This document shows positions 44,509 to 53,431 of a stretch of DNA of 64,000 nt, in pieces. Below the pieces are notes generated by a model that did not search any database, was not told the DNA's origin, and was given only the letters and a program-made list of their open reading frames with translations. Where the stretch lies: the NCBI RefSeq assembly GCF_029871245.1, contig NZ_SSON01000073.1:1-64000 (forward strand). The letters are read 5' to 3'. The stretch's first letter is position 1, and each line of letters starts with the position of its first letter. Position numbers and translations under genes: made by a program. The stretch comes from Pseudomonas sp. BN102 (GTDB lineage Bacteria; Pseudomonadota; Gammaproteobacteria; Pseudomonadales; Pseudomonadaceae).

Positions 44509-45520
44509 GTTCGCCTGGCCCTGGTTTTTTCTGCTCGCCCCGCTGCCCTGGGTGCTGCGCCTGCTGCTGCCACCGGCCGATAGCGGCGAAGCGGCACTGC
44601 AGGTCAGTTTCCTCGCCGACCTCGAAAGCCTTGTGGGCCGCCGCGCCCGCGCCAATCTGCCGGCCTGGCGCCAGCAGGCGCCCTTCGCCCTGCTCTGGCT
44701 GCTGCTGCTCACGGCTGGCGCCCGCCCGGAATGGGTGGGCGAGCCGCAGCCGCTCCCCACCAGCGGACGCGACCTGCTGCTGGCGGTGGATGTGTCCGGC
44801 TCCATGGACTACGCCGACATGCAATGGGAAGACGAGGACGTCAGCCGCCTGACCCTGGTGAAACACCTGATGGGCGAGTTCATCGACGGCCGCCGCGGCG
44901 ACCGCATCGGCCTCATCCTGTTCGGCAGCCAGGCCTACGTGCAGGCACCGCTGACGTTCGACCGGCAGACCGTGCGCACCTGGCTGGACGAAGCGCTGAT
45001 CGGCATCGCCGGCAAGAACACCGCCATTGGCGATGCCATCGGCCTGGCGGTGAAGCGCCTGCGCCAACGCCCGGCCAACAGCCGGGTGCTGGTACTGGTC
45101 ACCGACGGTGCCAACACCGGCGGCGAGATCGAACCCCTGACCGCCGCCCGCCTGGCTGCCGAGGAGCAGGTGAAGATCTATACCATCGGCATCGGCGCCG
45201 ATCCGGAGCAGAGCGACGTGCTCGGCATCCTCGGCCTCAACCCAAGCATGGACCTGGACGAACCCACCCTCACCGCCATCGCCGAGCAGACCGGCGGCCG
45301 CTACTTCCGTGCCCGCAACAGCAAGGAGCTGGCGGCGATCGAAGAGGGCCTCGACCGCCTGGAGCCGGTGACCCAGCGCGCCAGCCAGGCGCGCCCGGCC
45401 TATTCCCTTTACAGCTGGCCCCTGGGCGGCGCCTTGCTGCTGAGCCTCCTCCTGGTCTGCCGCGTGCTCTGGCCCGACGCCTTGCAACAACGCCCGCAAT
45501 GGCTGCGGAGGCGCACATGA
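44501..45520 (+). CDS. batA: BatA-like VWA membrane protein
   Basis: 339 residues: N-terminal membrane segment FAWPWFFLLAPLPWVLRLLL (about 4-22), a second at about 60-75, a VWA domain (about 90-285) with an intact MIDAS Asp97-Val-Ser99-Gly-Ser101 and later threonine and DGANTGG aspartate, and a C-terminal membrane helix (about 305-325). The domain faces the periplasm. Bat proteins were named for Bacteroides aerotolerance, but their role in Pseudomonas is not settled. It overlaps DUF4381 by 8 bases and the next gene by 4. Confidence 0.88.
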   Translation: MFEFAWPWFFLLAPLPWVLRLLLPPADSGEAALQVSFLADLESLVGRRARANLPAWRQQAPFALLWLLLLTAGARPEWVGEPQPLPTSGRDLLLAVDVSGSMDYADMQWEDEDVSRLTLVKHLMGEFIDGRRGDRIGLILFGSQAYVQAPLTFDRQTVRTWLDEALIGIAGKNTAIGDAIGLAVKRLRQRPANSRVLVLVTDGANTGGEIEPLTAARLAAEEQVKIYTIGIGADPEQSDVLGILGLNPSMDLDEPTLTAIAEQTGGRYFRARNSKELAAIEEGLDRLEPVTQRASQARPAYSLYSWPLGGALLLSLLLVCRVLWPDALQQRPQWLRRRT

Positions 45521-47232
45521 TCGCGCTCTGGCCCCACTGGCTGCGCCCGGCCTGGCTGCTCCTGCTGCCCCTGCTGGGCTGGCTGCTCTGGCAGCTCTGG
45601 CACCGCGAGCGTCGCAGCGGCCGCTGGGAGCAACTGCTGCCCCGTGCCTTCCAGCCCTGGCTGCTGAATGGCGGCAGCCGTCGCGGCAGCCGCCTGCCCT
45701 GGCTGGCCCTGGGCCTGGCCTGGCTGCTGTGCCTGCTGGCGCTGCTCGGGCCCAGCTGGCAATTGATGGAACAGAGCACCCAGAAACGCGCCGACCCGCT
45801 GGTGGTGCTGCTGGAACTGACGCCGTCCATGCTCGCCACCGACATCGCGCCGACCCGCCTGGAGCAGGCCAGGCGCAAGCTCCGCGACCTGCTCGACGCG
45901 CGCCGCGACGCGCAAACCGCCATCGTGGTCTACGCCGGCAGTGCTCACAGCGTGGTGCCGCTGTCCGACGACCTGATGACCAGCCTCAACCTGATCGACG
46001 CCCTCAAGCCCTCGATCATGCCGCAGCATGGCCAGCGCGCCGACCTGGCGGTGAGCAAGGCCCTCGCGCTGCTGGAACAGGGCGCCCAAGGCCAGGGACG
46101 GCTACTGCTGATCGCCAGCAGCCTGGACGAGCAGGAACAGGCCGGCATCCGCAAGGCCCTGGGCTCCCGGGGCGAGCGCCTGGCCATCCTCGGCATCGGC
46201 ACCGCAGCCGGAGCTCCTATCGCCGAAGAGGATGGCGGCTTCCTCAAGGACGACCAGGGCGCCATCCTCCTGCCGAAACTCGACAGCGCCCAGCTGCGGC
46301 GCTTCGCGTCCAACCTGGGCGGGCGCTATGCCAGCGCCCGGCTGGACGACGGCGACCTGCGCAGCCTGCGCCTGCTGGACGGCCCCAGCAGCCTGCGGGC
46401 CAGCGGCGAGGTCGCCCGCTTTGCCGCCTGGGCCGACCAGGGACACTGGCTGCTCCTGCCCCTGCTGCTGATCGCTGCCTGCGCCGGCCGTCGGGGTTGG
46501 CTGTTCTGCCTACCCCTGCTTCTGGTGCTGCCGCGCCCCAGCCTGGCCCTGGAATTCGACGACCTCTGGCTGCGCCCCGACCAGCAAGGCCAGCGCCTGC
46601 TGGAGGCCCAGCGCCCGGCAGAAGCCGCGCAGCGCTTCAGCGACCCACGCTGGCAAGGCATGGCGCTCTACCAGGCCGGCGACTATGCGGAGGCTGCCGC
46701 CCGCTTCGCCCAGGGCGACAGCGCGACGGACCACTACAATCGCGGCAACGCCCTGGCCCGTGCCGGCGAACTGGAGGCGGCGATCGACGCCTACGACTCG
46801 GCCCTGGAGCGTCAGCCGGACCTGGCCGCCGCACAGAAGAACAAGGCACTGGTGGAGGAGCTGCTGCGCCAGCGCGAAGCCCAGGCCGGCAACCAGGCCC
46901 AGCAAACCGACCGCCAGCAGCAGGCTGGCCAGAGCGGCGAACAGGACGCCGCCCGGCAACAGGACGGCGAACAGAGCGCCAGCGAATCCACCCTGCAGCA
47001 GGGCAATGGCGAGGCCAAGCACTCGACGCCCACGCAGCAGGGAGCCGGCGGAACTGCCGAAGACGCCCTGGACGCGGATGCCACCCAGCCCCGGACAGCC
47101 AGCGCCGAACCCCTGGCCGACGAACGCCGCCAGGCCCTGGAACAATGGCTGCGGCAGATCCCGGATGACCCGGCCGAACTGCTGCGCCGCAAGTTCTGGT
47201 ACGAACAGCAACAGCGCCAGGAAGAACAGTGA
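45517..47232 (+). CDS. batB: BatB/BatC-like VWA-TPR membrane protein with altered MIDAS
   Basis: 571 residues from ATG 45517 (ATGA overlap with batA). In order: two membrane segments (about 8-28 and 60-78), VWA domain (about 90-285), membrane segment (about 305-335), TPR repeats (about 345-450), a Gln/Ala-rich low-complexity linker (about 455-535) and a conserved end LEQWLRQIPDDPAELLRRKFWYEQQ. This fuses BatB and BatC. The MIDAS reads Glu100-Leu-Thr102-Pro-Ser104 instead of DxSxS, so metal binding may be changed. The reading frame extends upstream through batA but only as an out-of-frame shadow. Confidence 0.88.
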   Translation: MIALWPHWLRPAWLLLLPLLGWLLWQLWHRERRSGRWEQLLPRAFQPWLLNGGSRRGSRLPWLALGLAWLLCLLALLGPSWQLMEQSTQKRADPLVVLLELTPSMLATDIAPTRLEQARRKLRDLLDARRDAQTAIVVYAGSAHSVVPLSDDLMTSLNLIDALKPSIMPQHGQRADLAVSKALALLEQGAQGQGRLLLIASSLDEQEQAGIRKALGSRGERLAILGIGTAAGAPIAEEDGGFLKDDQGAILLPKLDSAQLRRFASNLGGRYASARLDDGDLRSLRLLDGPSSLRASGEVARFAAWADQGHWLLLPLLLIAACAGRRGWLFCLPLLLVLPRPSLALEFDDLWLRPDQQGQRLLEAQRPAEAAQRFSDPRWQGMALYQAGDYAEAAARFAQGDSATDHYNRGNALARAGELEAAIDAYDSALERQPDLAAAQKNKALVEELLRQREAQAGNQAQQTDRQQQAGQSGEQDAARQQDGEQSASESTLQQGNGEAKHSTPTQQGAGGTAEDALDADATQPRTASAEPLADERRQALEQWLRQIPDDPAELLRRKFWYEQQQRQEEQ

Positions 47233-48875
47233 TGACGCGCCTGCTCTGCACCCTCCTCCTCAGCCTGCTGGCGCTCTGCGCGCAGGCTGCCGGATTCACC
47301 GCCAACGTCGACCGAACCCGCCTGAGCGAAGGCGAGACCGTCGAACTGACCCTGGAGTCCTCGGACCCGACCCTGTTCGGCAAACCCGACCTGACCCCGC
47401 TCGAAGCCCAGTTCGAAGTGCTCGGAACGCGCCAGATCAACCAGTTGGGCACGCTGAACGGCCACAATGACCGCGCCACGCGCTGGATAATCACCCTGCG
47501 CCCCCGCCAGAGCGGTTTCGTCACCATCCCGGCACTGAAGCTGGGCGAAGTCCACAGCGCACCCATCACCCTGAACGTGCAGAAGGCCGAGAAGGCCGGC
47601 AGCGGCAACCTGGCGCCGGTGTTCATCGATGCCAGCCTCGACCAGGACAGCGTTTATGTGCAGGCTCAGGCCATCCTCACCCTGCGCATCTACCACTCGA
47701 TCTCGCTCTACGACGACAGCAGCCTCAGCCCGCTGCAAATGGATGACGCCCGCGTCGAGCAACTGGGCGACCCACGCACCTACGAGAAGGAGATCAATGG
47801 CGTTCGGCACGGTGTGATCGAGGTGCGCTACGCGCTCTTCCCGCAGAAGAGCGGCCTACTGGACATTCCTCCGCAAGTGTTCAGCGCCACCCTGGTCGAC
47901 CCCGGTAGCCAGGAAGGTTACCAGCCCTTCGGACCCAGGCCGGGCAAGCTCACGAGAGTGAACTCGCCGCGGATTCCCCTGACCGTCAAGCCCAAGCCCG
48001 CCGAATACCCGGCCGATGCACCCTGGCTGCCGGCGCGCAACCTCATCCTGACCGAGTCCTGGAGTCCCGATCCCAAGGGCGCACAGACCGGCGACTCGCT
48101 GACCCGCAGCCTGATGCTGCAGGTGGAGGGTCTCTCCAGCGCACAGATCCCGCCCCTGCCCGCGACCCAGGCCAAAGGCCTGCGCCGCTACCCCGACCAG
48201 CCGCAGGTGGCCAACAAGATCGACGAGCGAGGGCTGATCGGCAGCCGCGAAGATCGTGAGGCCCTGGTGCCCACCAGCAGCGGCCGCCTCGAACTGCCGG
48301 CAGTGGAAGTGACCTGGTGGAACACCCGGGACGACCGCCTGGAGCGCAGCGAACTGCCCGCCCGCACCTTGGAAGTGGCCAGCAACCCCGAACTGGAGGC
48401 CGGCACAGCGCCCGCCGATGCAGCAATGGCCGGCAACACGGGCGCCCAGGCCCGGCTCTGGCCCTGGCAACTGGCCTGCGCCCTGCTCGCCTGCACCACG
48501 GTCCTGGGCTTCGGCCTCTGGTGGCGCGCCCGCCGCCAGCCGGCCATCCTGCCCCCCGTCCAGGCCGGCCCGAGCCCGCGCACCCTGCTGGACGACCTGC
48601 GCCGCGCCTGCCAGTCCAATGATTCCCACGCCACCCGCCAGGCCCTCGACGCCTGGGCTCGCCAGCAGCCGGAAACCCTGGCCGACATGGCCGCGCGCTT
48701 CGTGCCCCTGTCCGATGCCATGGACGGCCTGAACGGCGCGCTTTACAGCGAGGCCGGCCAGCACTGGCAAGGCGATGACCTGTGGAAAGCCATCCGCGCC
48801 CTCCCCGCCCCGCAGGCGCGGGAGCAGGTGGCCAGCGGCGAACCCAGCCAGTTGCCGCCGCTCTATCCGCGGTAG
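47232..48875 (+). CDS. batD: BatD-like protein, last gene of the MoxR/Bat operon
   Basis: 547 residues with a signal peptide (MTRLLCTLLLSLLALCAQAA), a large periplasmic region of immunoglobulin-like BatD repeats (about 22-395, starting FTANVDRTRLSEGETVELTLE), one membrane helix (about 412-432) and a cytoplasmic C-terminal domain of about 115 residues. The DUF7939/BatD layout is the standard ending of these operons. ATG 47232 overlaps the preceding TGA, and a GTG one codon earlier is possible. Followed by REP elements and a bidirectional terminator. Confidence 0.86.
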   Translation: MTRLLCTLLLSLLALCAQAAGFTANVDRTRLSEGETVELTLESSDPTLFGKPDLTPLEAQFEVLGTRQINQLGTLNGHNDRATRWIITLRPRQSGFVTIPALKLGEVHSAPITLNVQKAEKAGSGNLAPVFIDASLDQDSVYVQAQAILTLRIYHSISLYDDSSLSPLQMDDARVEQLGDPRTYEKEINGVRHGVIEVRYALFPQKSGLLDIPPQVFSATLVDPGSQEGYQPFGPRPGKLTRVNSPRIPLTVKPKPAEYPADAPWLPARNLILTESWSPDPKGAQTGDSLTRSLMLQVEGLSSAQIPPLPATQAKGLRRYPDQPQVANKIDERGLIGSREDREALVPTSSGRLELPAVEVTWWNTRDDRLERSELPARTLEVASNPELEAGTAPADAAMAGNTGAQARLWPWQLACALLACTTVLGFGLWWRARRQPAILPPVQAGPSPRTLLDDLRRACQSNDSHATRQALDAWARQQPETLADMAARFVPLSDAMDGLNGALYSEAGQHWQGDDLWKAIRALPAPQAREQVASGEPSQLPPLYPR

Positions 48876-49080
48876 ACCCGCCCCCTCAGCAGCGCTATTC
48901 CTGTAGGGGCGAATTCATTCGCTAAGCAGGCCGCAGGACTGCCCTTCTGACTCAAAGCCGAACCCACTTACCCTCACCCTGAAGGGCGAGGGGTGACTCG
49001 CGCCGGCCGCTCCCTGCCCTGTAGGGGCGAATTCATTCGCCAAGCAGGCCCCAGGCCTGCCCTTCGTCCCCGGCAAAAAA
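48876..49080. repeat. Two REP-like repeats and a pyrimidine-rich hairpin
   Basis: CTGTAGGGGCGAATTCATTC begins near-identical units at about 48901-48949 and 49019-49066, each continuing GC(T/C)AAGCAGGC...CTGCCCTTC. Between them, CCCTCACCCTGAAGGGCGAG (48971-48990) is followed by GGGTGACTCGCGCCGGC, which recurs at 52972-52988. Confidence 0.65.
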
Positions 49081-49088
49081 CCGCCCAC

Positions 49089-49118
49089 AAAAAAACCGCG
49101 GCCTGGGCCGCGGTTTTT
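49089..49118. terminator. Bidirectional rho-independent terminator between batD and the RND gene
   Basis: CCGCGGC-CTGG-GCCGCGG is flanked by seven A on the left and five T on the right, so it can serve both convergent units. Confidence 0.88.
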
Positions 49119-49135
49119 CATCCAGCTGAGAAGGC

Positions 49136-51511
49136 TCAGTGCGCCAACAGCGAACCACCGACCTTGCCCGCCAGTTTCTCGGGCTTGATCAGGAAGCGCG
49201 CCAGGGCCGGCAACAGCCACAGGGCACCGAACATGTTCCAGAGGAGCATGAAGGTCAGCATCAGGCCCATGTCGGCCTGGAACTTGATGGCCGAGAAGAT
49301 CCAGGTCGCCACGCCAATGGCCAGGCAGAGGCCGGTGAAGAGCACGGCCTTGCCGGTTGACTTCAGGGTCTCGTAGTAGGCCTCCTGCAGCGGCAGGCCG
49401 GCACGCAGGAAGCTTTCCAGGCGGCTGTAGATATAGATGCCGTAGTCGACACCGATACCCACGCCCAGGGCGATCACCGGCAGGGTCGCCACTTTCACGC
49501 CGATGCCCAGCCAGGCCATCAGCGCGTTGCCCAGCACCGAAGTGAGGATCAGCGGCAGCACGATGCACAGCGTCGCGGCGATGGAGCGGAAGGTGATCAG
49601 GCACATCGCGGCAACGCAGATGTACACCAGAATCAGGATGGTCAGCTCGGCCTGGGCGATCACCTCGTTGGTGGCCGCTTCGATGCCGGCGTTGCCTGCT
49701 GCCAGGAGGAACTGCAGACCTTCCTTCTCGTGCTCCTTGGCGAACGCCTCGACTGCGGCCACGGCACGGGACAGGGTCTCGGCCTTGTGGTCGTTGAGGA
49801 ACACCAGCACAGGTGCCAGGGAGCAATCGGAGTTGTACAGGCCTTCGGCACGGCTGATCGAGTTGTTCAGCACATCCTGGTTGCGGGACAGGGTTTCCCA
49901 CTTCAGGTTGCCCTCGTTCATCCCTTTGATCACCTGCTTGGAGACGGTGACCATGGAGATGGCCGATTGCACGCCCGGAGTGTTCTCCATCTTCCACATC
50001 AGCTCGTCCACCGGCGCCAGAGCCTCATGGGTGGAGCAGCCTTCGGGGCCGGTCTTGACCATGACCACCAGTACGTCGGAGCTGGTGGAGTAGTTGTTGA
50101 TGATGAAGTTGTTGTCCTGGTTGTAGCGCGAGTCCGGACGCAGCTCCGGGGCGCCCTGGTCGAGGTCGCCGATCTTCAGGTTCTGGCTGTACCAGAGGCC
50201 GCCGCCAAAGGCGATCAGGGCGATGACCACGGAGATGGGCGCCACCACCGGATGGGCGAAGTTGGACAGCAGGCGCCAGAACGGATGCTCGCGATTGGCG
50301 TCCTTCTTGCTGCGCTCGACGGCCTTTTTGCTGATGCCCACGTAGGAGATGGCCACCGGCAGCAGGATCAGGTTGGTGAAGACGATCACCGCCACGCCGA
50401 TGGACGCACCGATGGCCAGCTCGCGGATCACGCCGATGTCGATGATCAGCAGGGTGATGAAGCCCACGGCGTCGGCGAGGATGGCGATCATGCCCGGCAG
50501 GAACAGCTGGCGGAAAGTGCGCCGCGCCGCGGTCAGGGCATTGTCGGCACCGCTGGATTGCAGGGCGATACCGTTGATCTTCTGCACGCCATGGGAGATG
50601 CCGATGGCGAAGATCAAGAAGGGCACCAGCATCGAGTAGGGATCGAGACCGAAGCCCACGCTGTGCATCAGGCCCAGCTGCCAGATCACCGCCACCAGGG
50701 TGGTGGAGAGCACGGCAATGGTGCTGCGGATGCACCAGGTGAACCAGTAGAGCAGCACCAGCGTGATGAGGAAGGCGATGCCAAAGAACAGCACCACCAT
50801 GATCAGGCCGTCGATCAGGTCACCCACCTTCTTCGCGAAGCCCACCACATGGACCTTCACGTTGGGGTTCTGGGCCTGGTACTTGTCGCGGATCTTCTCT
50901 TCCAGCTCATGGGAGAACTGGCGGTAGTCGAGCTTCAGCAGCTTGCCCTGGTCTTTCGGATCCGGATAGGACTCCAGCAGCGGCACGTCGATGATGCTGG
51001 ACTTGAAATTGTTCGCCACCAGGCGGCCGATCTGGCCGGACTTGAGCACGTTGTTGCGCAGCTCTTCCAGGCTGGTCGGGGAGCCGTCGTAGGTCTGCGG
51101 AATGACCTCGCCGCCGGCAAAGCCTTCTTCGGTCACTTCGGTCCAGCGAACGCTCGGGCTCCACAGGGACTTCAGGCCGGAACGGTCGACACCGGAGATG
51201 TAGAAGACCTCGTCATGGATCTGCCGCAGGGTCTCCATGTACTCCTTGGTAAAGATGTCGCCGTCGACCGCTTCCACCGAGATACGCACGGTGTTGCCCA
51301 GGTTGGCCAGGTCGTTGCGATGCTCGAGCATCTTCTGGATATAGGGATGATGCAGCGGGATCATCTTCTCGAAGCTGGTGGAGGGCCGCACTTGCAGGGC
51401 CTGCCAGAAGAGGAAGATGCTGACCAGCAGGCAGATGACGATCACCGCCGGCCGGTTGTTGAAGATCAGGCGTTCGAGGAACGTCGCCTTGTCCTGGTGA
51501 TGGGTAGTCAT
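49136..51511 (-). CDS. RND/MMPL-superfamily transporter
   Basis: 791 residues with the single-chain RND layout: membrane helix 1 (about 20-42), a large periplasmic loop (about 45-230), helices 2-6 (about 235-400) with FLIFAIGISHGVQKINGIAL, a second periplasmic loop (about 440-610), and helices 8-12 (about 615-780) with ALGVGIGVDYGIYIYSRLES. This is the MMPL/SSD-like branch that exports lipids and hydrophobic compounds, and it has no adaptor gene beside it. GGAG precedes ATG 51511, 18 bases after the YCF48-type gene, so the two are co-transcribed. Linked with DUF1329/DUF1302 proteins upstream. Confidence 0.88.
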   Translation of the reverse strand: MTTHHQDKATFLERLIFNNRPAVIVICLLVSIFLFWQALQVRPSTSFEKMIPLHHPYIQKMLEHRNDLANLGNTVRISVEAVDGDIFTKEYMETLRQIHDEVFYISGVDRSGLKSLWSPSVRWTEVTEEGFAGGEVIPQTYDGSPTSLEELRNNVLKSGQIGRLVANNFKSSIIDVPLLESYPDPKDQGKLLKLDYRQFSHELEEKIRDKYQAQNPNVKVHVVGFAKKVGDLIDGLIMVVLFFGIAFLITLVLLYWFTWCIRSTIAVLSTTLVAVIWQLGLMHSVGFGLDPYSMLVPFLIFAIGISHGVQKINGIALQSSGADNALTAARRTFRQLFLPGMIAILADAVGFITLLIIDIGVIRELAIGASIGVAVIVFTNLILLPVAISYVGISKKAVERSKKDANREHPFWRLLSNFAHPVVAPISVVIALIAFGGGLWYSQNLKIGDLDQGAPELRPDSRYNQDNNFIINNYSTSSDVLVVMVKTGPEGCSTHEALAPVDELMWKMENTPGVQSAISMVTVSKQVIKGMNEGNLKWETLSRNQDVLNNSISRAEGLYNSDCSLAPVLVFLNDHKAETLSRAVAAVEAFAKEHEKEGLQFLLAAGNAGIEAATNEVIAQAELTILILVYICVAAMCLITFRSIAATLCIVLPLILTSVLGNALMAWLGIGVKVATLPVIALGVGIGVDYGIYIYSRLESFLRAGLPLQEAYYETLKSTGKAVLFTGLCLAIGVATWIFSAIKFQADMGLMLTFMLLWNMFGALWLLPALARFLIKPEKLAGKVGGSLLAH

Positions 51512-51529
51512 CGAAACTCTCCGCCTTTC

Positions 51530-52618
51530 TTATAGTTGGCCCAGCTCGGCGCCGGTCGGCGACGCTACGCGTACACCGCCCTGTCCCACCAGGATCAGGT
51601 TGCCTTTTTCATCGGCGATGACACTGGCCAGCGACATACGGTCGCTGCGGTTCACCACCTTGAAGGTGCGGCCGCTGTCGGTGCTCTTCAGCACACTGCC
51701 GCCGTGACCGACAACCACCACGCTGCCGTCGGGCAGCAGGGCACCGCCGGACAGGCCGAACTCCAGTTCGCCGTTGCTGGTCTTCAGCGGCACGGTTTCC
51801 CAGGAGCTGCCGAAATCGGCGGAACGGAACAGGTGGCCGCGCAGGCCGTAGGCGATCACGACGCCCGGTTCGGCGGTACCAAGTACGCCGAACAGCGAGC
51901 CCTCATAGGGGCCTTCGAGGCGTTCCCAGGTCTCGCCCCAGTCGGCGGAGCGGAACATGCTGCCCGCCTCCCCCACCACGAACAGGCCGGAATCCTTCAC
52001 CGCGGCGATGGAGTTGAGGTGGTACTGGTCTTCGTTGTCCAGGCGATCGCTGACGTCTTCCCAGTTCTTGCCACCATCGCGGGTGCTCAGGAGGGCCCCG
52101 TAGGCACCCACGGCAAAGCCGGTGTTGGCGTCCTTGAACCAGACGTCCAGCAGTGGCGCTTCGCGTTGCAGGTCTTCGAATTGCAGGGTCCAGGTGACGC
52201 CGCCGTCCTCGCTGGCGAGGATCTGCGCGTCATGGCCAACGGCCCAGCCCTTCTTGTCGTCGACGAAGAAGACGGAGGTGAGCATTTGGCGGGTCGGCAC
52301 CTTGGCCTGGGTCCAGGACTTGCCGTTGTCGTCGGAATAGAGGATGTGGCCACGGTCGCCAACGGCCACCAGGCGCTTGCCGGCATGGACGACATCGAGC
52401 AGCAGGCTGCTCACGGCCTTGGGCGATTGAATGGAGAGTACCGGCGCATCGGCGGCCAGCGCGGATGCGGTAATGGGCGCAGCGGCTATTGCAAGGACGG
52501 AGAGCACACTGAACAGCGAGAGCGCTTTGGCCAGCGGCGATTGGAAGCGGAACGTCGGCTTGTGGTGGCTTTCCACGTTGAGGCCGGACGGGGTGCGCCG
52601 CATGACGGGCTCACTCAT
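51530..52618 (-). CDS. YCF48/BNR-repeat beta-propeller protein, exported
   Basis: 362 residues. A cytoplasmic N-terminus of about 30 residues precedes a hydrophobic export segment (about 33-55, LFSVLSVLAIAAAPITASALAA). The rest is a propeller of about seven repeats, each with a BNR/YCF48 signature such as GDRGHILYSDDNGKSWTQ, GHDAQILASEDGGVTWTL, GAYGALLSTRDGGKNWED and GEAGSMFRSADWGETWER. YCF48 proteins are photosystem II assembly factors in phototrophs, and here the fold probably serves as a periplasmic scaffold for the adjacent RND protein. It has a clear RBS (GGGGAAAGG) and a promoter region free of genes upstream. Confidence 0.85.
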   Translation of the reverse strand: MSEPVMRRTPSGLNVESHHKPTFRFQSPLAKALSLFSVLSVLAIAAAPITASALAADAPVLSIQSPKAVSSLLLDVVHAGKRLVAVGDRGHILYSDDNGKSWTQAKVPTRQMLTSVFFVDDKKGWAVGHDAQILASEDGGVTWTLQFEDLQREAPLLDVWFKDANTGFAVGAYGALLSTRDGGKNWEDVSDRLDNEDQYHLNSIAAVKDSGLFVVGEAGSMFRSADWGETWERLEGPYEGSLFGVLGTAEPGVVIAYGLRGHLFRSADFGSSWETVPLKTSNGELEFGLSGGALLPDGSVVVVGHGGSVLKSTDSGRTFKVVNRSDRMSLASVIADEKGNLILVGQGGVRVASPTGAELGQL

Positions 52619-52959
52619 ACACCTTTCCCCTTATTGTTATAGGTGGGATCTGCCCAGGGAGGCAGCGACCTAATCCTAGCCAGCTTTGGAAAGCGCGCAC
52701 AATCAGCGGGACGTTATGTTTTGTTAAGCGCAGGTGGCGCTGTGTAACTGCGGGCGGGGTGCTCTGGCACTGCCTTCGCCCGCCGGTCATCGAGATCGCA
52801 CTGGATTGGCAAGATTGTCCGATTGCCCTTGGCTGGCTCTGCGCCACCGCATACTTCCCTCTCCCCCGGCCCCCGCCCTGCGCCCCGGCCTGATCGCTTC
52901 GCGCTCAGGCGTTCATCGGCACCGGAAGCGGTGCTTCCGAAAGCGTGCCTCTTCACCCC

Positions 52960-52988
52960 TGAAGAGGAGAGGGGTGACTCGCGCCGGC
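52960..52988. repeat. Second copy of the GGGTGACTCGCGCCGGC repeat
   Basis: CTGAAGAGGAGAGGGGTGAC followed by TCGCGCCGGC resembles 48979-49007 in the same orientation. Confidence 0.6.
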
Positions 52989-53039
52989 AAGTCCGGAGCA
53001 AGCCTGAAGCCGAAACGGATCTGAAACCATGTAGAGCGG

Positions 53040-53290
53040 CTGAGGCAGGGACTCCGCCCCTTCAGGCGGCCGAGCGGAATCGTTGCGCAGGGGGACGAGC
53101 GGCATGGATGCCGCGAGAGGCGTGCGGGGCCATGGATGGCCCCTCACGCCGTGCCCCCGGAGCAATGATGGAGCGAGGGAAGTTCGGCAAAGCCGGACCC
53201 GGATGCAGGGGCAAGCATTTTGCTTCCTTTTGTGGGGGGCGGCCATCCGTCGACTGCAAAAGGGAGTCGCCCGGGAGGGCGAAACAAAAA
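53040..53290. repeat. Dispersed multi-hairpin intergenic element
   Basis: Successive hairpins: GCGGC-ATGGAT-GCCGC (53100-53115), GGGGCCATGGATGGCCCC (53129-53146), and CTTCCTTTTG (53223-53232) with CAAAAGGGAG (53258-53267), followed by TCGCCCGGGAGGGCGA. The sequence GATGCAGGGGCAAGC and the ATGGAT hairpins recall a repeat family I associate with pseudomonads and xanthomonads. No coding signal is convincing. Confidence 0.5.
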
Positions 53291-53384
53291 CCCAAAGCTC
53301 ACTCGGCAATGGGCTGGACCACCAGACAACAAGCCCACACCAGAAAGCCCAACATTGGATTACCAATCCAGTTTCAACCAAAAG

Positions 53385-53414
53385 AAAAAGGCCGCTGCGG
53401 GTAGCGGCCTTTTT
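53385..53414. terminator. Bidirectional rho-independent terminator after the DUF1329 gene
   Basis: AAAAAGGCCGCT-GCGGGT-AGCGGCCTTTTT is a perfect 12-bp inverted repeat, 18 bases beyond the DUF1329 stop. It should stop readthrough from DUF1302-DUF1329 into the YCF48-RND pair. Confidence 0.88.
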
Positions 53415-53431
53415 CATGGAGCACTGCCGGA

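Larger units (their letters stand above)
52619..53384. other. Gene-free 766-base region with repeats
   Basis: It includes the YCF48-gene promoter region at the left and repeat material elsewhere. I see no credible gene. Frames here look like shadows of repeats. Confidence 0.5.

Noticed and set aside
44731-45516. Upstream extension of the BatB/BatC frame by 262 codons
   Set aside because: It overlaps batA in another frame, is arginine/proline-rich shadow sequence, and the ATGA-coupled start at 45517 fits the family.
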